37,851 bases of DNA from CAYTOF01 sp964439435 (GTDB lineage: Bacteria > Bacillota > Clostridia > Oscillospirales > QAMX01). The notes beneath the pieces are model-generated. The model was not told where the DNA came from. It was given only the letters and a program-made list of their open reading frames with translations, and did no database searches. The stretch is from positions 1 to 37,851 of the forward strand of contig CAYTOF010000012.1 in assembly GCA_964439435.1 (NCBI GenBank). Direction: 5' to 3'. Position 1 is the stretch's first letter, and every line of letters begins with the position of its first letter. A program made the translations under genes and the position numbers. This document shows, piece after piece, positions 9,701 through 16,788 of this stretch.

Positions 9701-10338
9701 TTTTTCTCTATATAGTGGGCGTCGTTGGTCGCCACCAGGGGTATACCGCTCTTTTCGGATATCTTTAAAAGGCCTTGATTGACTGCTTTTTGTTCCGCCA
9801 ATCCGTGGTCCTGCATTTCAAGATAGAAGTTGCCTCTGCCAAAAATCTCGTCGAATTCCAACGCCGCTTCCAGGGCGCCGTCAAAGTCACCGTCCAACAA
9901 AAGCTGGGGCACTTTGCCGGCGACACATGCCGAAAGGCAGATCAGCCCCTCGGAGTGGGCGCGCAAAAGCTCCATATCGATGCGCGGCCTTATGTAAAAG
10001 CCGTCTATATATCCAAGGCTCACTATCTTGATCAGGTTTTTATATCCTATTTGGTTTTTGCAGAGCAACACCAGATGGGTGGATTTTGAGTCCTTGTCAT
10101 AGGCTTTGTCGTGCCGGGTGCGCTGCGCCAGATAGGCCTCGCAGCCGATGATGGGCTTTATCCCCTCTCTGGTGGCGGCGTTGTAAAAGTCCATAATGCC
10201 AAACATGGAACCGTGGTCTGTTATGGCCATGGCTTTTTGCCCAAGCTCCTTGGCCCGTGCCACTAAATCATTTATACGGCAGGCACCGTCGAGCAAACTG
10301 TATTCACTGTGTACATGGAGATGAACAAAATCACTCAT
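6778..10338 (-). CDS. dnaE: DNA polymerase III subunit alpha (DnaE type)
   Basis: C-family replicative polymerase. The start used is ATG 10338, giving 1186 residues that open with the PHP-domain motif HLHVHSEYSLLDG (about 6-18); a longer frame from 10404 runs back into whiA with non-family residues. The palm contains GPGRGSGAGSIAAYCLGIT and the catalytic PDFDTDF (398-404). Towards the end there is an OB-fold region (ARVGGIITSIKQK, MAFVTLEDLTG). This is the DnaE1-like, PHP-first architecture, not PolC, which carries an exonuclease insertion. The start overlaps the whiA stop by 8 nt (ATGAGTGA), and the weak ribosome site fits coupled translation. Whether it is the main or the lagging-strand polymerase cannot be told, because polC would lie elsewhere. 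Confidence 0.97.
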   Translation of the reverse strand: MSDFVHLHVHSEYSLLDGACRINDLVARAKELGQKAMAITDHGSMFGIMDFYNAATREGIKPIIGCEAYLAQRTRHDKAYDKDSKSTHLVLLCKNQIGYKNLIKIVSLGYIDGFYIRPRIDMELLRAHSEGLICLSACVAGKVPQLLLDGDFDGALEAALEFDEIFGRGNFYLEMQDHGLAEQKAVNQGLLKISEKSGIPLVATNDAHYIEKKDAEIQDIMLCIQTNKLYEDEDRMRFETDEFYIKSHDEMQKLFKEVPQALENTVKIADACEIEFAFTGYIQRKFPLPQGWTDSNAYLKKLCDEGFVRRYGENAPQDYRKRLDYELSVVTGMGYADYYLVVADYINYAKNRGIPVGPGRGSGAGSIAAYCLGITNICPMRFELIFERFLNPERISMPDFDTDFCPRRRDEVIAYLNEKYGAENIAQIITLGTMAAKAAIRDAGRVFGMPIPQVDMIAKLVPGEPKMTIEKAFERSADLRTYYESDESVRRLIDVAKGLEGMPRNASTHAAGVVLTPGPVCEYVPLAKNDDVIVTQFSMNTLTDLGLVKMDLLGLRNITIIDDTVKLILKKEPDFDLEKIPDDDEKTFEMLGEGRTSGVFQLESAGMRSVVMGLKPHSIEEIIAVIALFRPGPMDQIPKFIDCKHNPSHVSYRHPLLRDILSRTYGCPIYQEQVMEIFRQLAGYSMGRADIVRSAISKKNASILEKERNNFIYGNPSENIPGCAAKGISQDIAKQLFEEILDFGGYAFPKAHAAAYAIICYQTAYLKCRYPGEYMAALLSSVLGDTVKVAEYIAECKSLGISVLPPDVNISGDDFTVDALTIRFGLAAIKNVGGKLIADLVAEREAGGSFLSFADFCVRMSAHDFNRRAVEALIRSGACDGFGLYRAQMLHMYEPLCDMATKTRNETISGQIGLFDEEEGEPEYMAPPSIEEFSRRELLLMEKECTGIYLSGHPIDEYREAFETAGTTAIGELVGTENEEIEEGGYEEFTDTSLDGKHARVGGIITSIKQKTTKRGDMMAFVTLEDLTGFMELIVFPKTLVAVGGYLKNDNAVVAMGRISVREGDKPKLICEDLRLARTDGGVGIENDRYIGKSPSLKVPTERQAAERTPAATEKKVYLRVYDESEELRGRLCGLCTMFPGDRPVVLYYPKSGKRLASSKGMCVNADERLYDELKRLLGRENIVIK

Positions 10339-11281
10339 CGCTCTTTTTATCCTGTGTCCCTTCCAAAAGCTCTTCTTCTTTTTCCAGTTTCTCAGCCAGC
10401 ACAAAAAGCCTGCGCAGCCTGTGGTTCATTCCCGATTTCGATACGGGTGGATTTGCACGGGCAGCAAGTGCAGATATGGGCTCATCGGGGTGCTGCTCTC
10501 GCAGTGCCGCTGCCTCTCGCAACTTTTCGTCCAGCTCATCGAGTTTTCCGTGTTGTTTCAGCTTTTCAATCGCCTCCAACTGCACATTTCCCGCCTCAAC
10601 GCTCTTTAAGAGATTGGCGGTTTCACAGTTGACCTTGCGGTTTATTGTGTTGCGCACATCCTTTATCACGCGCACCTCCATAAACCGCAAAACGGATCCG
10701 TGGGCGCCGGCTAAAGTGAGGTATCGCTCTATGAGGGAGCTCTCTTTGAAATAGATCACATGGCTTGTGTCCCGTTGCACATATTTCGGCGAAAGCTCCA
10801 GTTCCGAGAGCAGCACATATATCTCATTCATAAGGGCGCTGTGCGTGCCGGACAACTCCAGATAATAGTTTTTTTCGGGGTTTGCAATATAGCCTCCCGT
10901 TAAAAACAAGCCGCGCAAAAAGGCCGCACGGCAACAGTCTTCCAACACCAACCAATTGTTCAGATGCAGCACGACCTGAGAGGAGATGTCGTATTCAAAC
11001 AGCTCGAAAATCCTCTCTATGTCACCCGCATCGTCAAGGGTTATGGTGGTGCGGGAGGACCCTGTGGAGAGACTTCGCCATGCCGGTGCCGGCATGAGCA
11101 ATTCCTTGGAAAGCTTCGTCAAATGTTTGAAAAGAATCGGGTTTTTGGTCATGATTCTTATCTCGGTTTTTGAAAACACGCTTGCCAAAAGAAGTATGCC
11201 GTATAGTTCGGCCAGGGCACAACAGTGTTTCGACTCTTGTGTACGGCTCATTTCGATTTTGACGGTATTTGAAAATGACAT
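10331..11281 (-). CDS. whiA: DNA-binding protein WhiA
   Basis: Conserved Gram-positive DNA-binding protein, needed for sporulation septation in Streptomyces and linked to division and chromosome segregation in Bacillus. The 316 residues have the homing-endonuclease-like N-terminal part, including CCRAAFLRGLFLTGGYIANP and YLELSG, followed by a C-terminal helix-turn-helix ending in ALAARANPPVSKSGMNHRLR. A strong AAAGGAGG with a 6-nt spacer precedes the ATG. It lies between murB and dnaE. In most Clostridia rapZ and a CofD-like yvcK gene sit between murB and whiA; both are absent here. Confidence 0.95.
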   Translation of the reverse strand: MSFSNTVKIEMSRTQESKHCCALAELYGILLLASVFSKTEIRIMTKNPILFKHLTKLSKELLMPAPAWRSLSTGSSRTTITLDDAGDIERIFELFEYDISSQVVLHLNNWLVLEDCCRAAFLRGLFLTGGYIANPEKNYYLELSGTHSALMNEIYVLLSELELSPKYVQRDTSHVIYFKESSLIERYLTLAGAHGSVLRFMEVRVIKDVRNTINRKVNCETANLLKSVEAGNVQLEAIEKLKQHGKLDELDEKLREAAALREQHPDEPISALAARANPPVSKSGMNHRLRRLFVLAEKLEKEEELLEGTQDKKSDE

Positions 11282-11317
11282 GTCATCCCTCCTTTTACAT
11301 TTTACTTTTGTCCGTAT

Positions 11318-12232
11318 TCAATCCTCGTCGTAGGGCAGTGTTTTGATCTCGCATTCTAGGTCCACTCCAAAGCACTCCTTGACCTGCCCTTGTGCAAATT
11401 TTACAAGTTCAAGTACATCGGAGCAACGTGCCCCGCCCGTGTTGACTATGAAGCCCGCATGTTTGTTTGAGATCTCCGCGCCTCCGATTTTTTTGCCCTT
11501 AAGCCCGCTCTCTTCGATGAGCTTGCCTGCAAAATATCCCTCCGGCCGCTTGAAAACACTGCCTGCATTGGGCAGCTCAAGGGGCTGTGATTTTTTCCTT
11601 TTTGCCAGGAGCTCTGCCATGCAGCTCTTTATATGCTCTTTTTCCCCGGGGCGCAGCAAAAAACGGGCCTTTATCACCGTCAACCCCGAGCTCTTTGTGA
11701 ATATGCTGGTTCGGTATCCAAATTTGCAGTCCTTTGCGGGGATTTTCACAATCTCCCCGTTCTTTGTTATGGCAACCACCTCAACAACTGCGTGGGAGAG
11801 GTCCTTACCGTATGCACCGGCGTTCATGACGATGCCTCCCCCGACACTGCCCGGGATTCCGTGGGCGAATTCAAGACCCGCAAGGCCCGCTTTCAATGCT
11901 GCCCGCGCCGTTGCCGCAAGGGAAGACCCGCAATAGGCGCTGATCTCGCAGCCCTTCACCTCTATTCCGCACATGGCGGTTGTCTTTATGATCAAGCCCT
12001 TAAAGCCCCGATCATCACACAAAAGGTTTGTGCCGTTGCCCATTATGAAATATCTGAGCCCCTTCTTCTTTGCCAGGTTCAAAACAGCTTTCAGCTCCGC
12101 TTCGCAGCGCGGAAAAACCATCGCGCTGCACGGCCCTCCAATGCGAAAGGAGGTGTGCCCGGACAGGGGTTCGTTCTCCAAAACCTGCTCGTTTCCAAGC
12201 AGAGTCTTCAATTGGCTGATGGTGTCTTTCAT
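11318..12232 (-). CDS. murB: UDP-N-acetylmuramate dehydrogenase
   Basis: FAD-dependent, NADPH-using enzyme that reduces UDP-GlcNAc-enolpyruvate to UDP-MurNAc in peptidoglycan precursor synthesis. Visible motifs are the FAD-binding FRIGGPCSAMVFP and GNGTNLLCDD, GIPGSVGGGIVMNAGAYG, GYRTSIF, the proton-donor serine region PNAGSVFKRPEG and the C-terminal glutamate stretch VDLECEIK. I use the ATG at 12232 (MKDTISQL), giving 304 residues; an in-frame ATG at 12268 would add 12 lysine-rich residues, and neither has a strong ribosome site. It lies between the PBP gene and whiA, consistent with a wall-synthesis operon. Confidence 0.95.
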   Translation of the reverse strand: MKDTISQLKTLLGNEQVLENEPLSGHTSFRIGGPCSAMVFPRCEAELKAVLNLAKKKGLRYFIMGNGTNLLCDDRGFKGLIIKTTAMCGIEVKGCEISAYCGSSLAATARAALKAGLAGLEFAHGIPGSVGGGIVMNAGAYGKDLSHAVVEVVAITKNGEIVKIPAKDCKFGYRTSIFTKSSGLTVIKARFLLRPGEKEHIKSCMAELLAKRKKSQPLELPNAGSVFKRPEGYFAGKLIEESGLKGKKIGGAEISNKHAGFIVNTGGARCSDVLELVKFAQGQVKECFGVDLECEIKTLPYDED

Positions 12233-12291
12233 TTTCTTGTTACTCTCGATTTTCTTTTGACTGCCCATGGCGCTGTGTTATTACCCTGTCT

Positions 12292-14868
12292 CTACTCGCT
12301 CATGTCATTTGTTACAGAGGGCGGTTCTCTCTCTGTTGTTGTCTGTGTCACCGGCGGCGGTTCCGTTGTCAATATGCTGATCCAGGCAGAAACCTCCGTT
12401 GTGGTTGTTTCGGGTGCCTCCGCATGCACATTGCACATGCCCTCAAGGGCGCCCCCCTTGCTCCCTGTCGCGGGATAATAGTGCATCATCACTCGATCGG
12501 ACAAGACGCCGTCATAGTGCACGCAGTAGCTTTCATCGGCGATGACCACCCCGGGCACGGCAAAATACCTGTAGAGATTGAGCCGCGAAATCTTTTCGAT
12601 GTCCTCCTCCGGACAGTAGATGCCTGCGATTTTGTCCGAATGAGAGCAGATGCTGACAAAGGTGTGCCTTGTGCACTCCGATGTGGGGGCATCTTTTACA
12701 AAGTATTTTCCATAGCCGACTCTCGGACCGCGGGGGTCGTTGTAACAGGCGGGTGTCGGTATGTTTCCGCTATCCAGACAGTATGCAAATGTGGCAAGGC
12801 CTTCAGGCTCTTCAAAATACGCAGGCGGCAGCCCTTTGTGCAGCTTTTCCATGACTGTTTTCCATGTTGTGACAGATGGATTTGTTGAAAGACCGCTTAT
12901 CTCTCTGTTTATGTCAAAGCCAAACCACACGCCCGTCACATAGTAGGGTGTAAATCCGATAAACCAGCGGTCATAGTCATTTGAGGTGGTGCCTGTCTTT
13001 CCTCCCACACTAAAGTCCTCCAATGCGGCGGAGGTCGCCGTACCTGTTTTTACGACCTCTTCCAGCATTGTGCGCATATAGTATGCGGTCTCTTCGGAGA
13101 TGGTGGCGTGCTCGGCGTCGGCGTTCTCAAGCAGCATCTCGCCGTCAGCGTCCAACACCCGGTGAAAGGTCGTGGGTTTCATGTAGATGCCCTCATTTGC
13201 AAAGGGCACAAAAGCCGCTGTCATCTCCATGAGAGACAGTCCCATGCTGAGACCTCCAAGCCCAAGGGCAGAATAGCCTATGTCGCTGTAATAACGGCCG
13301 CCAATCGTCTCCCCCGCTATAAGGGAGAGGCCAAAGTTGGAGGTGGCGAAGTCAAAGGAAGTTTGAAGCCCCAGAAGATCCAATATGCGTATGGGTATGG
13401 TATTGAGTGACTGTGAAACCGCACGGTTTATTGTGGTCATCCCGCCATATGTTTTTTGAAAATTTGAAGGCCAGGGCGTGACGCTGATGCCCGTCAAAAT
13501 GGCGGATTCCGGCTCCACGAGACCTCCCTGTTTGCTTATGAGTTTTGGCGGCGAGTCGTCAAAGACACTGTAGGGCGTGATCAGCCCGTATTCCAGCGCA
13601 GGCGCGTAGACAGTCAAGGGTTTGATTGTGGAGCCAGGCTGGCGTTTTGAGGTTGCCCTGTTGAGCACGAGGTTGCCGTATTTTTCGCCTATCCCCCCGA
13701 CAACGCCACGAAGGTAGCCGTCATTTGACATGATGACAATGGCGGATTCGGGCTGGGTTGTGCCCTTTACCTCGGGGAAATTGCTTCTGTCTTCATATAT
13801 CCCCTCGGCAATTTTCTGCACTTCGGGGTCTATCGTCGCCTCAATGGTGAGTCCTCCGGCATATAGGAGCTTGTAGGCAATCGTGTTGGAGTAGTCATAT
13901 TCTGATTTCAGTTTTGAAATGATCTCCGTTATCAAGAGGTCGACAAAATAGGACTGCACATTGACGGGGCTTTGGTCGATTTCCTTTGTGAAATCTCGGA
14001 AGTTCAAGTCCTCTGCCACTGCGCTGTCGTGCTCCCTTTGACTTATAAAGCCAAGCTCCAGCATTTTCCCAAGAATCAACTCTTGTCTTTCTTTGTTGTT
14101 GTCCGGATTTTGAAAGGGGTCATAATAGGTCGGGCTGTTGGTGATGCCGGCAAGGCTTGCACACTGTGCCAGAGTCAAGTCCTTTGCCTCTTTGCCAAAA
14201 TACATATAGGCAGCCGAGGAAACCCCATAACAGCCTTGGCTCAGGTTTATTGTGTTGAGATACATTTCAAGTATTTGCTCTTTGGACAGCCTGCGCTCAA
14301 GGGAGAGGGCGCGCAAAATCTCAAGCACCTTGCGCTGTATTGTCACATCCTTGTCGTCGGTTATGTTTTTGATAAGCTGCTGAGTGATTGTCGAACCGCC
14401 AAAGTTACCCGAAAAGGGCAACACAAGGTTGGCTGCCGCCCCCAATGTCCTGCGCCAGTCAACGCCCTTATGGCTGTCAAAGCGCTCGTCTTCTATGGCT
14501 ATAATCGCATCTTTCATCGCCTTGGGGATCTCACCGTAGTTGACCCAGATTCGGTTTTCATTGCCGTAGAGCCTTGTCAGCTCTTTTTGCTCACCCGTTT
14601 TTACGTCTTTATAGTATATGATGGATGTGAAGTTGATGTTTATATTGCCGATTTCAATATCTGCCTTGGGCAGCAGATACTGCCTCACATAGAGACCAAA
14701 GGCCCCCATGATGATAACGCCCGCAAAGACAGCCACCAGGGCGGCGCTGACTGCCACCTTTAAAACTATGCGACTTGTTTTCTTTGCTATCTCCAAGGCT
14801 TTGGCAAAGCCCGGTGACAACGGTCGCGGCTTTAAAATTTCTTTGATTATTATAAGTGCTCGTTTCAT
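12292..14868 (-). CDS. Class A penicillin-binding protein (glycosyltransferase/transpeptidase)
   Basis: Bifunctional peptidoglycan synthase, anchored by one membrane helix at about residues 36-60 (VLKVAVSAALVAVFAGVIIM). The GT51 domain carries the catalytic AIIAIEDERF (Glu about 126), GGSTITQQLIKN and the EMYLNTI motif. The transpeptidase domain has SxxK as STIK (413-416), SxN in VSQSLNTIP and KTGT in VGGKTGTT. After the transpeptidase comes a cysteine-containing extension and a Thr/Pro-rich tail (TTTEREPP) that is probably extracellular. I use the ATG at 14868, preceded by GGAAAGG with a 5-nt spacer, giving 858 residues. It corresponds to the PBP1a/PonA family; the paralogue cannot be told, so no symbol is given. 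Confidence 0.95.
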   Translation of the reverse strand: MKRALIIIKEILKPRPLSPGFAKALEIAKKTSRIVLKVAVSAALVAVFAGVIIMGAFGLYVRQYLLPKADIEIGNININFTSIIYYKDVKTGEQKELTRLYGNENRIWVNYGEIPKAMKDAIIAIEDERFDSHKGVDWRRTLGAAANLVLPFSGNFGGSTITQQLIKNITDDKDVTIQRKVLEILRALSLERRLSKEQILEMYLNTINLSQGCYGVSSAAYMYFGKEAKDLTLAQCASLAGITNSPTYYDPFQNPDNNKERQELILGKMLELGFISQREHDSAVAEDLNFRDFTKEIDQSPVNVQSYFVDLLITEIISKLKSEYDYSNTIAYKLLYAGGLTIEATIDPEVQKIAEGIYEDRSNFPEVKGTTQPESAIVIMSNDGYLRGVVGGIGEKYGNLVLNRATSKRQPGSTIKPLTVYAPALEYGLITPYSVFDDSPPKLISKQGGLVEPESAILTGISVTPWPSNFQKTYGGMTTINRAVSQSLNTIPIRILDLLGLQTSFDFATSNFGLSLIAGETIGGRYYSDIGYSALGLGGLSMGLSLMEMTAAFVPFANEGIYMKPTTFHRVLDADGEMLLENADAEHATISEETAYYMRTMLEEVVKTGTATSAALEDFSVGGKTGTTSNDYDRWFIGFTPYYVTGVWFGFDINREISGLSTNPSVTTWKTVMEKLHKGLPPAYFEEPEGLATFAYCLDSGNIPTPACYNDPRGPRVGYGKYFVKDAPTSECTRHTFVSICSHSDKIAGIYCPEEDIEKISRLNLYRYFAVPGVVIADESYCVHYDGVLSDRVMMHYYPATGSKGGALEGMCNVHAEAPETTTTEVSAWISILTTEPPPVTQTTTEREPPSVTNDMSE

Positions 14869-14906
14869 AAGCGCCTTTCCAGTCAGCACTTTATGCTCTG
14901 TTTGGA

Positions 14907-15224
14907 TTATATATTTGACATGAGCTCCAATATGAGCCCATCGTTATCGGGTTGTACGGTGTCTGAGGCAACTTTGTTTCTCTGCCTGTGCCCACAGCTT
15001 TGGCACTCGTGCACCAGCTGATAACCCTTGCCTGATTTGTATACGACTTCAACGGCGTTCATTTTACCGCCGCATTCGCTTTCCCTGTCGCCGGGGTATA
15101 TGTCCACATGCTTTGAACACAGGCAAAAGGGACAATGGTTTCTGTAGCTGCCATTTGTGAGCGGCAGCACCTCTTGCCCGCAATATTGACATGTAAATCC
15201 TGTGTTTTCGCTCTTTTGTGACAT
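14907..15224 (-). CDS. RNHCP domain zinc-ribbon protein
   Basis: Small 105-residue soluble protein with three cysteine pairs: CQYCG near the N-terminus, the family-naming RNHCPFCLCSKHVD, and HECQSCGHRQRN. The intervening PGDRESECGGKM stretch is also typical of the RNHCP domain family, whose function is unknown; the pattern suggests zinc binding. The start is the ATG at 15224, with GAGGAG seven bases upstream; an earlier in-frame start at 15245 lies before this site. It is in the gap between yggS and the PBP gene and reads in the same direction, so it is probably co-transcribed. Nothing in the sequence ties it to a specific partner. Confidence 0.85.
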   Translation of the reverse strand: MSQKSENTGFTCQYCGQEVLPLTNGSYRNHCPFCLCSKHVDIYPGDRESECGGKMNAVEVVYKSGKGYQLVHECQSCGHRQRNKVASDTVQPDNDGLILELMSNI

Positions 15225-15260
15225 GCTATACTCCTCAAATCGCACTCTAAAGAAAACAGC

Positions 15261-15947
15261 TTAAGCTTTTTCAAATATCCCCCGGCCGATGCGCACAATT
15301 GTAGAACCGTATTCTATGGCTTTTTCATAGTCTCCGCTCATGCCCATGGAGAGTATGTCAAAGCCTTTGGGGACGTCCTTTTTTATGTTTTCATACATTT
15401 TACGCAGTTTTTCAAAGGAGGCCTCGGATTTCTCCTGCGGAGGAATCGCCATGAGCCCTCGGAGCACAACACCCGGCAGGGAGAGCAAATGCCGGGCTAG
15501 TTCTACGGCTTTGTCCGGTTCCACCCCTGCTTTTGTGGTTTCAAGACCTATATTGACTTCAAGCAAAATATCTGTTTGCACCTTTGCCCGCACAGACAGA
15601 TTTGAAATAAAGTTTCCAAGTCTTTGGGAATCAACAGACTGTATCAATGAAGTTTTGCCTATGAGATACTTCACCTTGTTTGTCTGCAGGGGGCCGATAT
15701 AGTGGAGCGGTAAATCCCCATAGGCGTCCTCGTCGTATTTTGAAAGCAACTCCTGAACGCGATTTTCGCCCACCGCGTCTATCCCATACTTGCGGGCGGC
15801 GCTTATCTCCTTCGCGCTTCGATTCTTTGCTGCCGCAAGGAGGGTGATATCCGCGGGATCTCTCCCCGCCTTTTTGGCGGCAACAGCTATTTTGTTGCGT
15901 ATGCCCGCGATGTTTTCTGCTATGTATATGTGTTCTTCGTCGGTCAT
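15261..15947 (-). CDS. yggS: YggS family pyridoxal phosphate-binding protein
   Basis: Cytoplasmic PLP-carrying protein of the PLPBP/YggS family, implicated in vitamin B6 and amino-acid/keto-acid homeostasis. The 228 residues form the family's single TIM-barrel. The PLP lysine is K41 in LLAAAKNRSAKEI. Other signatures are GENRVQELLSKYD, HYIGPLQTNKVKYLI, IQSVDSQRLG and the phosphate-binding C-terminal SMGMSGDYEKAIEYGSTIVR. AGGAGG lies 4-5 nt before the ATG. In many Firmicutes yggS sits beside sepF in the division cluster; here it heads the PBP-murB-whiA run and has its own promoter. Confidence 0.95.
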   Translation of the reverse strand: MTDEEHIYIAENIAGIRNKIAVAAKKAGRDPADITLLAAAKNRSAKEISAARKYGIDAVGENRVQELLSKYDEDAYGDLPLHYIGPLQTNKVKYLIGKTSLIQSVDSQRLGNFISNLSVRAKVQTDILLEVNIGLETTKAGVEPDKAVELARHLLSLPGVVLRGLMAIPPQEKSEASFEKLRKMYENIKKDVPKGFDILSMGMSGDYEKAIEYGSTIVRIGRGIFEKA

Positions 15948-16011
15948 ACTTCCTCCTGTTTTCGGGGTTTTATATCTTGTTTAAAATTCAAGACAATTTG
16001 GACTATATGAT

Positions 16012-16040
16012 ATTATATCAAAATCATCAGAATTTGTATA
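16012..16040 (-). promoter_or_regulatory. Extended -10 promoter for the yggS operon
   Basis: On the minus strand the -10 box TATAAT (16017-16012) is preceded by TGA, forming an extended -10 element. A weaker -35 TATACA (16040-16035) is separated by 17 nt. The predicted leader to the yggS ATG is about 55-60 nt, with no terminator. Confidence 0.6.
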
Positions 16041-16490
16041 CAATGCGGCATTTCAAACATCGTCTTTGGAGATTGCGAGTTTCGCTGCCTTTGATTTCGA
16101 AATAACATGCGGCCAAAAACCAGTTCATCAAAGACATTTTGTCCCAAGTTCCAACAAACCTCCCCCAAGAAACTTCCTCCCATTAATACTTTGTGCATAT
16201 TTGAATATTTTTCCACATATGGAAGCTGCGCTCTGTCCTTTTATGCATTTGTTTTTTAGCTTTTCGAACGGGGACTTGTTTTTGAAAACACCGTGCGGCA
16301 AAGCCTTGTTTCGATTTTGCCTGTAGCAGGGTAAATAACAAAATCTTGGGTAATTGCGGCCAAAAGAGCTTTTGACATACATATATACAGAAACACCATT
16401 TAATTGCGGCATTTTTAGTGAGCATTGCATGCGTAAATCAAATGGCTTTTGTGCTGCCTTTCCAAACCTCCCTTTTCCCCTTTATATCCC
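16041..16490. other. 450-nt stretch without a supported gene; short repeated words
   Basis: No open frame here has a ribosome site or a recognisable product. The hexamer TGCGGC occurs five times on the plus strand, at 16044, 16108, 16294, 16355 and 16405. Longer words recur: TAATTGCGGC at 16351-16360 and 16401-16410, GCGGCCAAAA at 16109 and 16356, and TGCGGCATTT at 16044 and 16405. These could be remnants of a degenerate intergenic repeat or binding sites for a regulator of the two divergent operons; neither is shown. Confidence 0.3.
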
Positions 16491-16519
16491 TTGACATATT
16501 TATTCGCGTTGTGTATAAT
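16491..16519 (+). promoter_or_regulatory. Consensus sigma-A promoter of the antiporter operon
   Basis: TTGACA at 16491-16496, a 17-nt spacer, and TATAAT at 16514-16519: both hexamers match the consensus perfectly. Transcription would start near 16526, giving a leader of about 260 nt before mnhE that contains the riboswitch and terminator. Confidence 0.88.
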
Positions 16520-16557
16520 ATAACATAAGAATTGTTTGTATGCCAACATGAACATTT

Positions 16558-16686
16558 CTTCTCCGAATTCGTTTAGAAGCGGGGGAACCAACATATGGGG
16601 CTAATCCTATTATCCTTTAGGTAGGGAGAACTTGGAACCCGAGCCCGACAGCTAACCTCGTAGGACAATCCAAGCGTGGCGCGAAG
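16558..16686 (+). promoter_or_regulatory. c-di-AMP riboswitch (ydaO/yuaA family)
   Basis: The aptamer core motifs are in the right order: GCGGGGGAACCAA (about 16579), GGGGCTAATCC (16597-16607), GTAGGGA, then CCCGAGCCCGACAGCTAACC and CTCGTAGG (16638-16664). The ending CCGACAGCTAACCTCGTAG is nearly identical to that of known ydaO elements. CTTGGA (16631-16636) can pair with TCCAAG (16669-16674), closing one internal helix. Outer limits are approximate. Known ydaO elements are mostly OFF switches that terminate transcription when c-di-AMP is high and often control ion or osmolyte transport and wall remodelling; here the target is an Mrp-type antiporter operon. Confidence 0.88.
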
Positions 16687-16729
16687 TTTTTGAGGACTTT
16701 GCCTGCGCATTTTTGTTGTTTTTTTTTAA
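16679..16729 (+). terminator. Likely riboswitch expression platform (intrinsic terminator)
   Basis: GCGC (16679-16682) followed by GAAGT can pair with ACTTT (16696-16700) and GCGC (16705-16708), leaving a 4-nt bulge. The stem is followed at once by ATTTTTGTTGTTTTTTTTT (16709-16727). The stem overlaps the 3' edge of the aptamer, as needed for mutually exclusive folds. The stem is imperfect, so the exact base pairs and the sign of control are inferred. Confidence 0.6.
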
Positions 16730-16788
16730 TGGCATTATGCCTTTTTGTTTATACGGACATCTTTATTTTGGGTTTGAAAGAGGATTTT

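Noticed and set aside
13972..14763. 263-codon open frame antisense to the PBP gene
   Set aside because: Shadow of the PBP coding frame; no ribosome site or recognisable domain.
16373..16400. TTGACA-containing stretch as a second promoter for the antiporter operon
   Set aside because: No -10 box at a suitable distance; the consensus promoter at 16491-16519 is far better.
16066..16430. Short open frames of 80-100 codons on both strands in the intergenic region
   Set aside because: No ribosome sites, no recognisable motifs, overlapping one another on both strands; more likely non-coding or decayed sequence.
16690..16788. Upstream extension of mnhE from a TTG
   Set aside because: It would begin inside the riboswitch terminator stem; the ATG at 16789 has a good ribosome site and matches family N-termini.
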